From contig NZ_AXWW01000006.1 of assembly GCF_000482865.1 (NCBI RefSeq), positions 124,001 to 188,000 on the forward strand: a DNA stretch of 64,000 nucleotides, read 5' to 3'. The stretch's first letter is position 1. Every line of letters starts with the position of its first letter. The position numbers were made by a program, and so were the translations under genes. Positions 34,626-45,712 of this stretch are shown in pieces. The notes under the pieces are model-generated. The model saw only the letters and a list, made by a program, of their open reading frames with translations. It was not told the origin of the DNA and made no database searches. The DNA is from Actinokineospora inagensis DSM 44258 (lineage in GTDB: Bacteria > Actinomycetota > Actinomycetes > Mycobacteriales > Pseudonocardiaceae).

Positions 34626-36647
34626 TCAGTTGGCGGCGTCGAGGCGGCGGAGCGCGGCGCGGACGATGTCGGGGTCGGTGGTGGGCCAGAACGGGGGCAG
34701 TGAGGCGCGCAGGAACCCACCGTAGCGGGCGGTGGCGAGCCGCGGGTCGAGTACCGCCACGACGCCCTTGTCGGACATGGACCGCAGCAGCCGACCGGCA
34801 CCTTGGGCGAGCAGCAGCGCGGCGTGCGTGGCGGCGACGGTGAGGAAGCCGTTGCCGCCGCGGGACTCGACGGCGCGTTGCCGGGCGGACGCCAGCGGGT
34901 CGTCGGGGCGGGGGAACGGGATGCGGTCCATGACGACCAGCGTCAGCGACGGGCCGGGCACGTCGACCCCTTGCCACAGGGAGAGCGTGCCGAACAGGCA
35001 GGTGGCCGGGTTCTCGGCGAACTTCTTCACCAGCAGCGCGGTGGAGTCCTCGCCCTGGCACAGGATCTCGACGTCGACCTTGTCGCGGAGTTCGGTCGTG
35101 GCCTGCTTCGCCGCGCGCATGGAGGAGAACAGCCCGAGTGTGCGGCCGCCCGCCGCGGTGACCAGTTCGCGCAGTTCGTCGAGGTACGCGGGTGGCAACC
35201 CGTCGCGGCCGGGCGGCGGTAGGTGGCGTGCGGTGTAGAGGATGCCCGCGCGCGGGTGGTCGAAGGGCGAACCGACGTCGATGCCGGTCCAGCGGATGTC
35301 GTCGGAGGGTTCCTTGTCGGTCGCGGTTCCCTCGGCCTTGACACCAGCCCTTTGCTTACCCGGTAGGCCCCACTGCCGCGCCAACGCGTCGAACGTACCG
35401 CCGAGCGTTAGCGTCGCCGACGTGAGCACTGTGGTGTTCTCACCGAACAGCTTCTCCCGCAACAGCCCGGCTACGCCCAACGGCGCCACGCGCAGCGTCA
35501 CGGGCCGTGGACCGGCAGAGCTCACGTCGCCGCTGACCCACACGACGTCTCTTAGCCGGGAATCCGCCGACTCAAAGGCCTCCAAGAGACGGATGGCCGT
35601 GTCGTGGACTTCCTCCAGTGCGGACATCGCGAGTTTGCGCGATGTCGCGGCCTCCGGGTCGTCCTTGCGTTCCGGTCCGATCGCGGTGATGCAGCCGTGC
35701 GCGGCGTCGCGAATTCCCTGCAGGGTCACCGCGAGCGCTTCCGGCAGGTCGTCGAGCCGACCGGCGGGCGCCTCGGACAGCAGCATCGCCAGTCCCTCGC
35801 CCGCCTCGACGAGCCGGTCGGCGATCTCCTCGGTGACCAGCCGACCGGACCGGCGCGCGGCCACCGCCACCGACGTCGCGGACAGCTCCCCGGTGGCGGC
35901 CGAGGTGACCCGGTCGACCAGGTCGTGCGCCTCGTCGATGATCACCACGTCGTGTTCGGGCAGGACCTGGGCGGTGCCGAGGGCGTCGATGGCCAGCAGC
36001 GCGTGGTTGGTGACCACGAGGTCGGCGCGGCCCGCCTCGGCCCTGGCCTTCTCCGCGAAGCAGTCCGTGCCGATCGGACAGCGGGACACGCCGAGGCACT
36101 CGCGGGCGGACACCGACACCTGCCGCCACGCCTGGTCGGACACGCCGGGCACCAGTTCGTCGCGGTCGCCGACCTCGGTGTCACTGGCCCACTCGCGCAG
36201 CCTGCCCACCTCGCGGCCCATCCGGGACACCGCGAACGGGTCGAACAGCACCTGGTCGTCGGGTTCTTCCGGGCCGTCGAGCCGGTGCAGGCACAGGTAG
36301 TTGCGCCTGCCCTTGAGGATGGCGAAGGTCGGCGTCCGCTTGAGCGGTTTCGCCAGCGCCTTGGCCAGCCGGGGCAGGTCGCGGTCGACGAGTTGGCGCT
36401 GCAGCGCGATGGTCGCCGTCGACACGACCACGGTCTTGCCGTTGGCGACCGCGTGCCGCACCGCGGGGACCAGGTACGCCAGGGACTTGCCGGTGCCGGT
36501 GCCCGCCTGCACGGCCAGGTGGTCGCCGGTGCGGAAGCTGGCGTGCACGGCCTCGGCCATCTCGACCTGGCCCGGCCGCTCCGCCCCGCCGACCGCCTCG
36601 ACCGCGGTGGCCAGCAGGTCGCGCAGCGGGGGCAGGGAGTCCGGCAT
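34626..36647 (-). CDS. dinG: DinG-family iron-sulfur DNA helicase
   Basis: A 673-residue superfamily 2 helicase of the XPD/DinG group. Walker A is QAGTGTGKSLAYLVP, the DEAH box is VVIIDEAHDLVD, and four cysteines for a 4Fe-4S cluster lie at NYLCLHRL, ARECLGVSRCPIGTDC. Motif VI-like LLLAQGAGRLLRSMSDKG is near the C terminus. ATG at 36647 gives the normal length; the longer frame upstream has no family match. DinG unwinds forked and RNA-containing DNA. In mycobacteria it adjoins pncB; here 8 kb of other genes separate them. Confidence 0.95.
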   Translation of the reverse strand: MPDSLPPLRDLLATAVEAVGGAERPGQVEMAEAVHASFRTGDHLAVQAGTGTGKSLAYLVPAVRHAVANGKTVVVSTATIALQRQLVDRDLPRLAKALAKPLKRTPTFAILKGRRNYLCLHRLDGPEEPDDQVLFDPFAVSRMGREVGRLREWASDTEVGDRDELVPGVSDQAWRQVSVSARECLGVSRCPIGTDCFAEKARAEAGRADLVVTNHALLAIDALGTAQVLPEHDVVIIDEAHDLVDRVTSAATGELSATSVAVAARRSGRLVTEEIADRLVEAGEGLAMLLSEAPAGRLDDLPEALAVTLQGIRDAAHGCITAIGPERKDDPEAATSRKLAMSALEEVHDTAIRLLEAFESADSRLRDVVWVSGDVSSAGPRPVTLRVAPLGVAGLLREKLFGENTTVLTSATLTLGGTFDALARQWGLPGKQRAGVKAEGTATDKEPSDDIRWTGIDVGSPFDHPRAGILYTARHLPPPGRDGLPPAYLDELRELVTAAGGRTLGLFSSMRAAKQATTELRDKVDVEILCQGEDSTALLVKKFAENPATCLFGTLSLWQGVDVPGPSLTLVVMDRIPFPRPDDPLASARQRAVESRGGNGFLTVAATHAALLLAQGAGRLLRSMSDKGVVAVLDPRLATARYGGFLRASLPPFWPTTDPDIVRAALRRLDAAN

Positions 36648-36817
36648 GGCGGAGACGGTACCCGTGGGGTCCGTCAGTCCCGCCCGGCGGTCGGGGTCAC
36701 CTGGTCGGGTGGACGTCCGGTTCTCGCGGGTGGTCCTGGCTGCCTGGCTCGCCCCCGGCCCGATCCCGCGATCCACTCGGAACGAGAGATTCGTTCACTT
36801 CGCGGAGGGAGTTGGTC

Positions 36818-37501
36818 ATGTCCAGGATCATCACACTGCGCCTGGGGGTCGCGCTCGCAGCCACCGGGCTGGTCGCGTTCGCGGCGGTCCCGGCGCAGGC
36901 GGAGGCCGTCCCCGCCGACAGCAGCGGAAGCGTGGGCGCGGCACAGGCGCTCTACGGGACCGAGGCCATCGACATCGGTCCGCTGGCGCCGTGCGCGGCG
37001 GGCGGTCCCGGTATCGGCACCACCGCCGGGCAGGCGTCCGACGCGGGTCTGGTCAGCTACGGGCCGGGCAGCAGCACCTGCACCTACGACCCGTCGACGA
37101 ACTCGGCGTCGGCGACGATCAACGGCAGGCAGTTCCAGTTGAACAAGAACAACATCCCGGGGGTGCCGTCGTTCAGCGTGGCGACCTACACGGTCTCCTG
37201 CACCACGACCGACACGGGGGTGACGTCGTCGATCTCGCTCAACGGGGTCAAGGGCCTGCAGGTGCCCGACGACATCCCGCCGGACTACACGATCACCGTG
37301 CCCGGCCTGGACCCGGACGGGCCGCCGATCGCCCGGATCGTGCTCAACGACACCGTCAAGGCCGACCCGCCGGACACGTCGTTGTCCGTGCACGCCATCA
37401 AGATCTGGCTGTACCCGGACACCGGCGCGGCGGCCCCGGGCAGCGGTTCGATCACCGTGGGCTCGGTGACCTGCAACCCGGCCCACCTGACCGAGGAGTA
37501 G
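36818..37501 (+). CDS. Secreted choice-of-anchor P-like protein without an anchor
   Basis: A 227-residue exported protein. ATG at 36818 follows GGAGGGAG. Signal peptide SRIITLRLGVALAATGLVAF ends at AQAEA. The mature part shares features with the 27974-28705 product: EAIDIGPLAPCAAGG, two cysteine pairs, a SISLNGVKGLQV strand and PIARIVLNDTVKAD followed by SLSVHAIKIWLY. It ends without LAxTG or a helix, so it should be released or be held by another protein. It may be a second client of the exosortase P locus 7 kb away (inference). Confidence 0.75.
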   Translation: MSRIITLRLGVALAATGLVAFAAVPAQAEAVPADSSGSVGAAQALYGTEAIDIGPLAPCAAGGPGIGTTAGQASDAGLVSYGPGSSTCTYDPSTNSASATINGRQFQLNKNNIPGVPSFSVATYTVSCTTTDTGVTSSISLNGVKGLQVPDDIPPDYTITVPGLDPDGPPIARIVLNDTVKADPPDTSLSVHAIKIWLYPDTGAAAPGSGSITVGSVTCNPAHLTEE

Positions 37502-37504
37502 TGG

Positions 37505-37510
37505 CTAGAA
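37505..37510 (+). promoter_or_regulatory. TAGAAT -10 hexamer for a leaderless transcript
   Basis: TAGAAT begins 2 bp after the preceding stop codon and 8 bp before ATG at 37519, the spacing typical of leaderless actinobacterial transcripts. No good -35 box is visible. An ATG also overlaps the hexamer (37510), in frame with the one at 37519. Confidence 0.55.
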
Positions 37511-37518
37511 TGGGTGGC

Positions 37519-37575
37519 ATGACTGCCGGGTCGGCCACGCGCCGTGCACAGAACGGGCGCCCGGCCCTGGCCTGA
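37519..37575 (+). CDS. Leaderless 18-residue upstream ORF
   Basis: Encodes MTAGSATRRAQNGRPALA, then stop. It starts about where transcription should begin and stops 14 bp before a strong stem-loop that covers the ribosome site of the S1-domain gene. This layout suggests translation-controlled attenuation: ribosome position on the short ORF would decide whether the hairpin forms. The peptide has no run of one amino acid; two adjacent arginines and the ALA end are the only notable features. Inference from layout only. Confidence 0.5.
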   Translation: MTAGSATRRAQNGRPALA

Positions 37576-37589
37576 CCGCCCGCGGCCCC

Positions 37590-37633
37590 CCTCCCACGGC
37601 TGATCGAGATGTCCGGATCAGCGACGTGGGAGG
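37590..37633 (+). promoter_or_regulatory. Stem-loop sequestering the S1-gene ribosome site
   Basis: CCTCCCAC (37590-37597) pairs with GTGGGAGG (37626-37633), and GCTGATC (37599-37605) with GATCAGC (37616-37622), around a 10-base loop. The outer right arm contains the start of the ribosome site AGGAGGTGAG (37631-37640) of the ATG at 37646, so folding would block initiation. Confidence 0.65.
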
Positions 37634-37645
37634 AGGTGAGAAGCG

Positions 37646-37855
37646 ATGAGTTGGTCGGATTTCGCGGCCCGGCACCGGCCGGGCGACGTGATCGAGGGTG
37701 TGGTCACCGGTGTCGTCCCGTTCGGGTCCTGGGTCGAGTACGCCGGGGTGACCGGCTTGGCGCACCGGCAGACGTTGCCGGTGGGCAGCCGGGTGAGCGC
37801 CCGCATCCTGGACATCGACCAGGTCGGGCAGCGGTTCAGCCTGGCGGCCGAGTGA
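37646..37855 (+). CDS. Small S1-domain RNA-binding protein
   Basis: A 69-residue protein that is little more than one S1 OB-fold: GDVIEGVVTGVVPFGSWVEY, AGVTGLAHRQTLPVGSRVSA and ILDIDQVGQRFSLA are the usual strands. Stand-alone S1 proteins bind RNA and act in translation or RNA turnover. An excellent ribosome site (AGGAGGTGAG) precedes ATG but lies in a stem-loop, and a leaderless short ORF lies upstream, so expression looks regulated at the RNA level. A very strong terminator follows 14 bp after the stop. Confidence 0.85.
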   Translation: MSWSDFAARHRPGDVIEGVVTGVVPFGSWVEYAGVTGLAHRQTLPVGSRVSARILDIDQVGQRFSLAAE

Positions 37856-37869
37856 TCGCGCGATGAGTG

Positions 37870-37910
37870 GGCGCTGGTCCGGGGAAGCTTCGATTCCCCG
37901 GACCAGCGCC
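37870..37910 (+). terminator. Perfect 17-bp hairpin terminator after the S1 gene
   Basis: Arms 37870-37886 (GGCGCTGGTCCGGGGAA) and 37894-37910 are exact complements with a 7-base loop GCTTCGA. No U-run follows, as is common in actinobacteria. Confidence 0.85.
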
Positions 37911-38094
37911 ATCATTGGACCACAGGCGAATCGTCCGGGGCTTTTCGGCGGAAACCGCCCGGTTCCGGCGGCACGACGAGGACGCCGCTCCCCTCACATC
38001 CAACGTATAACGCACCGGGGGGCTTGCCACAAGACCCCCGTGGTGGCACAGAATCCCCAGCCGTGGCGCGGAACCAGGGGAAAACGGGGTGGCG

Positions 38095-39537
38095 ATGACC
38101 GAGCACGCGGTGGTGATCTCCGGCGGGGGTCCGACCGGGCTGATGCTGGCGGCCGAGTTGACGTTGGCGGGGGTGGACGTCGTCGTCGTGGAGCGGCGCA
38201 CGAGCCAGGACCTCGTCGGTTCCCGGGCGGGCGGCCTGCACGCGCGCAGCATCGAGGTGCTCGACCAGCGCGGGATCGTCGACCGGTTCCTGGCCGAGGG
38301 GCGGACGGCGCAGGTCGCCGGGTTCGGCGGGGTGCGCCTGGACATCAGCGATTTCCCGAGCAGGCACAACTACGGTCTCGCGCTCTGGCAGAAGCACTTC
38401 GAACGCATCCTCGGCGGTTGGGTCGAGGAACTGGGGGTGCGGGTACTCCGGGGCACCGAGGTGGCCGGTCTCACCCAGGACGGCGCCGGGGTCGACGTCG
38501 AACTGGCCGGTGGTCGCCCGCTCCGGGCGGAATACCTGGTGGGGTGCGACGGGAGCCGCAGTCCGGTGCGCCGCGCGGCCGGGATCGGGTTCACCGGGGT
38601 CGATCCGACCCGGAGTTGGTTGATCGCCGAGGTCGAGTTGACCGAGGAACCCGTGGACTGGGCGGCCCGGCACACCGCGGCGGGCATCAACGGGATGAGC
38701 AAGCTGGACGACGGGCGGATCCGGGTCCTGATCTCCGAGGACACCCTCGGCCCGGCCACCGACCCGACCATCGACGACCTGCGCGCGGCGCTCATCGACG
38801 TGTGGGGCACGGACTACGGGGTGCACAGCCACGGCTGGCTGTCCCGGTTCACCGACGCGACCAGGCAGGCCACCGCGTACCGCGCGGGCCGGGTGCTGCT
38901 CGCGGGCGACGCCGCCCACGTGCACGCGCCGATCGGCGGGCAGGGCCTGAACCTCGGGCTGCAGGACGCGGTGAACCTGGGGTGGAAGCTGGCCCAGGTG
39001 GTCACGCGGACCTCGCCGGAAGGCCTGCTGGACACCTACCACGCGGAGCGGCACCCGGTCGCCGCGCACGTCCTGCGGACCACGCTGGCCCAGTCCGCCC
39101 TGCGCGGGACCGACGACCGCACGAAGGCGTTGACCGAGTCGATCGCCGAGGTCCTCGCCTTCGACGAGCCACGCCGGTACCTCGGGGGCGTGATGTCCGG
39201 CCTGGGGTTGCGCTACGACCTCGGCGCGGGCCATCCCCTGCTGGGGCGGCGAATGCCCGACCTGGACCTGACGACCGCCGATGGCCCGCTGCGGGTCTAC
39301 GAGCTGCTGCACCAAGCCCGTCCGGTGCTGCTGACCTTCGACGAGCCGGTGGACGTGCCGTCGAGCCGGGTTCGGGTGGTGGAAGCCGAGTACAACGGTA
39401 TTTGGGAGCTGCCGGTGCTCGGGGTCGTGGACGCCCCGACCGCGGTGCTGGTCCGGCCGGACGGCTATGTGGCGTGGGTGGGCACGGGGACCCGGGAAGG
39501 TTTGCCGGACGCGCTGAGTACCTGGTTCGGGGCCTGA
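38095..39537 (+). CDS. FAD-dependent aromatic hydroxylase (PheA/TfdB, rifampicin monooxygenase-like)
   Basis: A 480-residue group A flavoprotein monooxygenase. FAD/NAD(P)H sites are clear: VVISGGGPTGLMLAAELTLA at the start, the double-function motif VGCDGSRSPVRRAAGI and GDAAHVHAPIGGQGLNLGLQ, which contacts the flavin. The C-terminal 120 residues form the thioredoxin-like domain typical of phenol hydroxylase-type enzymes. Relatives hydroxylate phenols, polyketides, rifamycins or tetracyclines, so biosynthesis or drug inactivation are both possible. ATG at 38095 is preferred over GTG at 38089. A 240-bp gap upstream holds the S1-gene terminator and a TATAAC hexamer near 38006. Confidence 0.9.
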   Translation: MTEHAVVISGGGPTGLMLAAELTLAGVDVVVVERRTSQDLVGSRAGGLHARSIEVLDQRGIVDRFLAEGRTAQVAGFGGVRLDISDFPSRHNYGLALWQKHFERILGGWVEELGVRVLRGTEVAGLTQDGAGVDVELAGGRPLRAEYLVGCDGSRSPVRRAAGIGFTGVDPTRSWLIAEVELTEEPVDWAARHTAAGINGMSKLDDGRIRVLISEDTLGPATDPTIDDLRAALIDVWGTDYGVHSHGWLSRFTDATRQATAYRAGRVLLAGDAAHVHAPIGGQGLNLGLQDAVNLGWKLAQVVTRTSPEGLLDTYHAERHPVAAHVLRTTLAQSALRGTDDRTKALTESIAEVLAFDEPRRYLGGVMSGLGLRYDLGAGHPLLGRRMPDLDLTTADGPLRVYELLHQARPVLLTFDEPVDVPSSRVRVVEAEYNGIWELPVLGVVDAPTAVLVRPDGYVAWVGTGTREGLPDALSTWFGA

Positions 39538-39541
39538 CCGG

Positions 39542-39582
39542 GGTGGCCACCGCCCACGCTGGGGGTGTGGGCGGTGGCCACC
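39542..39582. terminator. Perfect 16-bp hairpin between convergent hydroxylase and serB
   Basis: Arms 39542-39557 (GGTGGCCACCGCCCAC) and 39567-39582 are exact complements around a 9-base loop, in the 49-bp gap of two converging genes. It can end both transcripts. Confidence 0.85.
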
Positions 39583-39586
39583 GGTC

Positions 39587-41240
<1,654 letters not shown>

Positions 41241-42294
41241 CTTGACGGGGACTCCGCCGTGGTCCAGGCAGGGGCCCGCCCACCCGGGGCACCGGGGCCC
41301 ATTCCTGACCGTAACGCGGATCGCGGCTTGTCAAGAGAGGGCAGGCCCAGGCTGAGGACACCCCAACCCCTCGTGGACAACCACCCAGCCCACCCCCACC
41401 CGATCGAGCCCCACCAGACCCTTGACGACCACCCCGCCACAGTCCACACAGGAGCCCGCCCACCCGGGGCACCGGGGCCCATTCCTGACCGTAACGCGGA
41501 TCGCGAGTTGTCAAGAGGGGACGGCGTGAAGCTGTGGACAACCCAACCACGTGTGCACAACCACCCCGACCAAGCCCACCCGGTCGGGGCCGACCGCACG
41601 CTTGACGGAAACGCCGCCGTGGTCCAGACAGGAGCCCGCCCACCCGGGGGCCGGGGGCCCATTCCTGACCATAGCGCGGAACGCGGGTTGTCAAGAGGGG
41701 ATGGCCTGGAGCTGTGGACAGTTCGACGACCTGTGCACAACCACCGCGCCCAAGCCCACCCGATCGAGCCCCACCAGACCCTTGACCGAAACGCCGCCGT
41801 GGTCCAGACAGGGGCCCGCCCACCCGGGGCGCCGGGGCCCATTCCTGACCGTAACGCGGATCGCGAGTTGTCAAGAGGGGGCGACCGGATGTTGTGGACA
41901 ATCCGACCGCCTGTGGACAGGTATCGCGTCCAACCTCAACCGATCGGGGCCGTCCAGATGCTTGACGAAAACGCCGCCGTGGTCCAGGCAGGAGCCCGCC
42001 CACCCGGGGGCCGGGGGCCCATTCCTGACCATAGCGCGGAACGCGGGTTGTCAAGAGGGGATGGCCTGGAGCTGTGGACAGTTCGACGACCTGTGCACAA
42101 CCACCGCGCCCAAGTCCAACCGATCGGGGCCGTCCAGACGCTTGACGGAAACGCCGCCGTGGTCCAGACAGGAGCCCGCCCACCCGGGGCACCGGGGCCC
42201 ATTCCTGACGATAGCGCGAAACGGGACTTGTCAAGAGGGGGTGGCCGAGGCGTGTGGACAGCTCGGCAGTGTGTGGACAGCCACGAACAAGGGT
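41241..42294 (-). repeat. Six-copy tandem array, exact 180-bp period
   Basis: Elements at 41241-41335, 41421-41515, 41601-41695, 41781-41875, 41961-42055 and 42141-42235, each 95 bp and each starting exactly 180 bp after the last. Every unit has CTTGAC/GTCAAG ends, a GC core pairing CAGG with CCTG around GGGGCCC, and octamers at offsets 112 and 131 (for example TGTGGACA 41533-41540 and TGTGCACA 41552-41559). On the minus strand each arm reads TTGACA-N15-TAnnnT. Two core variants alternate (CACCCGGGGCACC in units 1, 2, 6; GGGGGCC in units 3 and 5). The array lies between serB and ctaD and its promoter-like arms point toward serB. Confidence 0.93.
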
Positions 42295-42388
42295 CAACGG
42301 CGGTAGAGCGAAGGGGGTTGGCTGGTGGAGAGCCGGGCGCGGTGTTGGTGGCGGTAGGAACGCGGGGCGCGCGGTGGGGGTTGATCTT

Positions 42389-42460
42389 CCGGAAAAGGGA
42401 AGGCGGGTGGGGCTTAGGCACTTCACGCGCCCAGGCTCCACCCGCCTCAGTCCTTCCGGC
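42389..42460 (-). terminator. Large imperfect hairpin after ctaD
   Basis: CCGGAAAAGGGAAGGCGGGT at 42389-42408 pairs, with interruptions, with the segment 42437-42460 (core ACCCGCCT and end CCGG). It lies 40 bp beyond the ctaD stop on its downstream side and probably ends that transcript before the repeat array. Confidence 0.65.
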
Positions 42461-42497
42461 CGGCCCCGCCGGGTGAGTCATCCGGCGGCCGGTTCGC

Positions 42498-44273
42498 TCA
42501 ATTGGGCAACGTGGGGTCGCCCTTCGAGATCTCGTCGGGGTTCATCTTCTCCGCCACGACCTCGGAGGGGGCGGGTTTGTGGCCGTGGCCACCCAGCAGG
42601 CCGACGTACTTGTCGGCCTCGGCGATCTCGCGCATGTGCGGGTAGTGCAGGTCGAACGCGGGCCGTTCGGAGCGGATGCGCGGGAGTTCGGTGAAGTTGT
42701 GCCGGGGCGGCGGGGAGCTGGTGGCCCATTCGAGGGAGTTGCCGTAGCCCCACGGGTCGTCGGCGGTGACGATCTCGCCGTAGCGGTAGCTCTTGAAGAT
42801 GTTGTAGATGAACGGCAGCGTCGACGCGCCGAGGATGTAGGCACCGATGGTGGAGATCATGTTCAGCGTCTGGAAGCCGTCGGTGGGCAGGTAGTCGGCG
42901 TACCGGCGGGGCATGCCCTCGGCGCCGAGCCAGTGCTGGACCAGGAACGTGCCGTGGAAGCCGATGAACGTGGTCCAGAAGTGCAGCTTGCCCAGGCCCT
43001 CGTCGAGGAACCGGCCGGTGATCTTCGGGAACCAGAAGTAGATGCCCGCGAAGGTGGCGAACACGATCGTGCCGTAGAGCACGTAGTGGAAGTGCGCGAC
43101 GACGAAGTACGTGTCGGACACGTTGAAGTCGATGGCCGGTGCGGCGAGGAGCACGCCGGTGAGGCCGCCGAAGAGGAAGGTGACCAGGAAGCCGACGCTG
43201 AACAGCATCGGGGTCTCGAAGGTCAACTGCCCCTTCCACATGGTGCCGATCCAGTTGAAGAACTTCACGCCGGTGGGCACCGCGATGAGGAAGGTCATGA
43301 AGGAGAAGAACGGCAGCAGCACGGCGCCGGTGGCGTACATGTGGTGCGCCCACACGGTGACCGACAGCGCGGCGATGCCCAGGGTCGCGTAGATCAGGCC
43401 GCGGTAGCCGAACAGCGGCTTGCGGCTGAAGACCGGGAAGATCTCCGACACGATCCCGAAGAACGGTAGAGCGACGATATAGACCTCTGGGTGGCCGAAG
43501 AACCAGAACAGGTGTTGCCAGAGGATGACGCCGCCGTTGGCCGGGTCGAAGACGTGCGCGCCTAGTTGTCGATCGGCGAGGAGGCCGAAGAGGGCCGCGG
43601 TCAGGATCGGGAACGCGAGCAGCACCAGCAGGCTGGTGATCAGGATGTTCCAGGTGAAGATGGGCATCCGGAACATGGTCATACCGGGCGCGCGGAGGCA
43701 GACCACGGTGGTGAGCATGTTGACCGCGCCGAGGATGGTGCCGAGACCGCCGACGGCGAGACCGGTGATCCACAGGTCCGCGCCGATGCCCGGCGAGTGG
43801 ATCTTGTCCGACAGCGGGGTGTAGGCGAACCAGCCGAAGTCGGCCGCGCCGCCCGGGGTGAGGAACCCGGTCATCACGATGATGCCGCCGAACAGGTACA
43901 GCCAGTAGGAGAACGCGTTCAGCCGGGGGAACGCCACGTCCGGCGAGCCGATCTGCAGCGGCAGCACGAAGTTCGCGAACCCGAACAGGATGGGCGTCGC
44001 GTACAGCAGCAGCATCACCGTGCCGTGCATGGTGAACAACTGGTTGTACTGCTCCTGGGACAGGAACTGCTGGCCCGGCACGGCGAGCTCGCTGCGGATC
44101 AGCATGGCCATGGCGCCGCCGACCATGAAGAAGGCGAACGACGTGACCAGGTACATGACGCCGATCTGCTTGTGGTCCGTCGTGCGGAACAGCCGCAGCA
44201 GGTACGAACCCTTGGCCGTCTCGCGTGCCGGATAGGGCCGCGTGGCGATCGGCTGCGGGGCTACTGCCGTCAC
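42498..44273 (-). CDS. ctaD: Cytochrome c oxidase subunit I
   Basis: A 591-residue haem-copper oxidase subunit I of the aa3 type, with 12 membrane helices, carrying haem a and the haem a3-CuB centre where O2 is reduced to water. Visible ligands and channels: [12 protein letters not shown] (haem a His), [15 protein letters not shown] (His-Tyr CuB crosslink and D/K channel), [10 protein letters not shown] (CuB His pair) and [14 protein letters not shown] (haem a3/a His). GTG at 44273 is chosen because AGGAGG precedes it; a TTG five codons earlier would lie on that site. In the actinobacterial supercomplex it pairs with the bcc complex. Confidence 0.96.
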   Translation of the reverse strand: MTAVAPQPIATRPYPARETAKGSYLLRLFRTTDHKQIGVMYLVTSFAFFMVGGAMAMLIRSELAVPGQQFLSQEQYNQLFTMHGTVMLLLYATPILFGFANFVLPLQIGSPDVAFPRLNAFSYWLYLFGGIIVMTGFLTPGGAADFGWFAYTPLSDKIHSPGIGADLWITGLAVGGLGTILGAVNMLTTVVCLRAPGMTMFRMPIFTWNILITSLLVLLAFPILTAALFGLLADRQLGAHVFDPANGGVILWQHLFWFFGHPEVYIVALPFFGIVSEIFPVFSRKPLFGYRGLIYATLGIAALSVTVWAHHMYATGAVLLPFFSFMTFLIAVPTGVKFFNWIGTMWKGQLTFETPMLFSVGFLVTFLFGGLTGVLLAAPAIDFNVSDTYFVVAHFHYVLYGTIVFATFAGIYFWFPKITGRFLDEGLGKLHFWTTFIGFHGTFLVQHWLGAEGMPRRYADYLPTDGFQTLNMISTIGAYILGASTLPFIYNIFKSYRYGEIVTADDPWGYGNSLEWATSSPPPRHNFTELPRIRSERPAFDLHYPHMREIAEADKYVGLLGGHGHKPAPSEVVAEKMNPDEISKGDPTLPN

Positions 44274-44412
44274 TCCTGCCTCCTGCAACTGGTGGGCGAT
44301 CGTCGTCGGACCGGCGGGACGGCCCGTTGGGGGGATCGTAGCCCCGGGCGCGGTCCCGGGCTCGGGTGGGGACGGTGTGCTGTGGACAACTCGTGATCGG
44401 CAGTTGCCCAGG

Positions 44413-45654
44413 TCACACCGGCAGGACGGCGTACTGGCGCAGGGTCAGGTCGGTGAAGGTGACCGGGCCGCGGGGGCCGGGGACCCGATCGATGTTGATC
44501 CCGGTCTCCGGCACGCCGAGCAGCCGGAACCCGTCGAGCAGCCGGGTGGGCGCGTTCCAGAAGACACCCGTTCCGGTGTACCCGGCGATGAACTCGTCCG
44601 CGGTGGCGCGGTCGGCGGTGACGATGCCCGCGGCCAGGCCGGACGTCTCGGTGTTGGCGACGCGCAGGGCGTGCCGCAGGTCGTCGACGGGGGCGACGGT
44701 GACGGTGGCCTCCCGGTCGGCGTCCAGGGCCCACTCGTAGCCGATGGGGTGCTCGTGCGGGGGCAGCGAGGCGGTGACCCCGGCGGCGGCGAGGGCGGCC
44801 TGGACGCCGGGCAGGGCGCTGTCGTAGACGTCGCGGTGGATGAGCAGCAGGTTGAGGCGGTTGCAGACGCCGAGCCGGTCCAGGCTGCGGGTGATGAGGT
44901 CCGCGGCGACCTGGTCGTCGGCCTTGGCGTCGTAGTACAGCACTCCCCCGCCGTCCGCGTGCGCGAGCGTGCGGACACCGCTGGCGGCGGCGCGGCGGCC
45001 GAGTTCGCGGGTGCTCTCACCGCTGCCGCGCAGGATCACCAGGGGAATGAGGTGGGGTAGGTCTACGAGCGCTCCGGCGGCCTCTCGGTCCGGGCTGGGG
45101 ACGAGCTGGATCGCATCGGAGTCCAAACCGGCGTCGGACAGCGCGGGCGCCACGACGTGCTCGATGAGGGTGGTCGCGGACCTTAGCGCCGCCGAGCCCG
45201 TGCGCAGGACGCCGCCATTGCGCGATTTGACCAATTGGGACGCCACGTCGACGGTGACGTTGGGGCGGGCCTCGTAGTTGGCACCGATGACTCCTACCGG
45301 GCGGCGCAGCTCGACCAGCCGCAGGCCACCGTCGAGGGTTCCCACCTGGCGGGACCGCTCGGGGTGCGGCACGGAGGCCAGCAGCCGCAACTGCTCGGCC
45401 ATGCCGGTGAGCCGGTCGTCGGTGATGCGGAGCCGGTCGAGCAGTCCGCCGCTCATCCCGGCGGCCTCGGCGGCGGCCACGTCCCCGGCGTTGGCGGCGA
45501 GGACCTTGGCGCGCGCCGAGGACAGCCGGGCGGCGATCTCGGCGATCGCGTTGTCGATGGTCTCGTCGTCCGCGCCCGCCAGCGACGGCGCCGCCGCGAA
45601 CGCCTTGGCCGCGCACGCGGACACGAGTTCGGCGGTGGTGGGCTGGTCGGTCAC
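44413..45654 (-). CDS. proA: Gamma-glutamyl phosphate reductase (divergent)
   Basis: A 413-residue aldehyde-dehydrogenase-fold enzyme of the ProA family, which reduces gamma-glutamyl phosphate to the semialdehyde in proline synthesis. Catalytic Cys is in [15 protein letters not shown] and the NADP-binding region in [20 protein letters not shown]. The sequence after the Cys reads NRLNLLL rather than the usual NAxETLL, and [15 protein letters not shown] replaces KSGNAVLLRGGSEA-like text, so this may be a second, specialised copy. GTG at 45654. No proB is adjacent; a TetR gene lies 58 bp upstream. Confidence 0.85.
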   Translation of the reverse strand: MTDQPTTAELVSACAAKAFAAAPSLAGADDETIDNAIAEIAARLSSARAKVLAANAGDVAAAEAAGMSGGLLDRLRITDDRLTGMAEQLRLLASVPHPERSRQVGTLDGGLRLVELRRPVGVIGANYEARPNVTVDVASQLVKSRNGGVLRTGSAALRSATTLIEHVVAPALSDAGLDSDAIQLVPSPDREAAGALVDLPHLIPLVILRGSGESTRELGRRAAASGVRTLAHADGGGVLYYDAKADDQVAADLITRSLDRLGVCNRLNLLLIHRDVYDSALPGVQAALAAAGVTASLPPHEHPIGYEWALDADREATVTVAPVDDLRHALRVANTETSGLAAGIVTADRATADEFIAGYTGTGVFWNAPTRLLDGFRLLGVPETGINIDRVPGPRGPVTFTDLTLRQYAVLPV

Positions 45655-45712
45655 GTTCGTTCCCTTCGCTGGGGTGCCGGAGCCTGAGAGTCTGCCCCAT
45701 GCCCCACCAGCG

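Noticed and set aside
41241-42294. CRISPR array
   Set aside because: Repeats are 95 bp with conserved rather than unique 85-bp intervals, and no cas gene is present.
41241-42294. Integron attC array
   Set aside because: Although each element is a bounded palindrome of attC-like size, the ends do not fit GTTRRRY/RYYYAAC and no cassette genes or integrase are seen.
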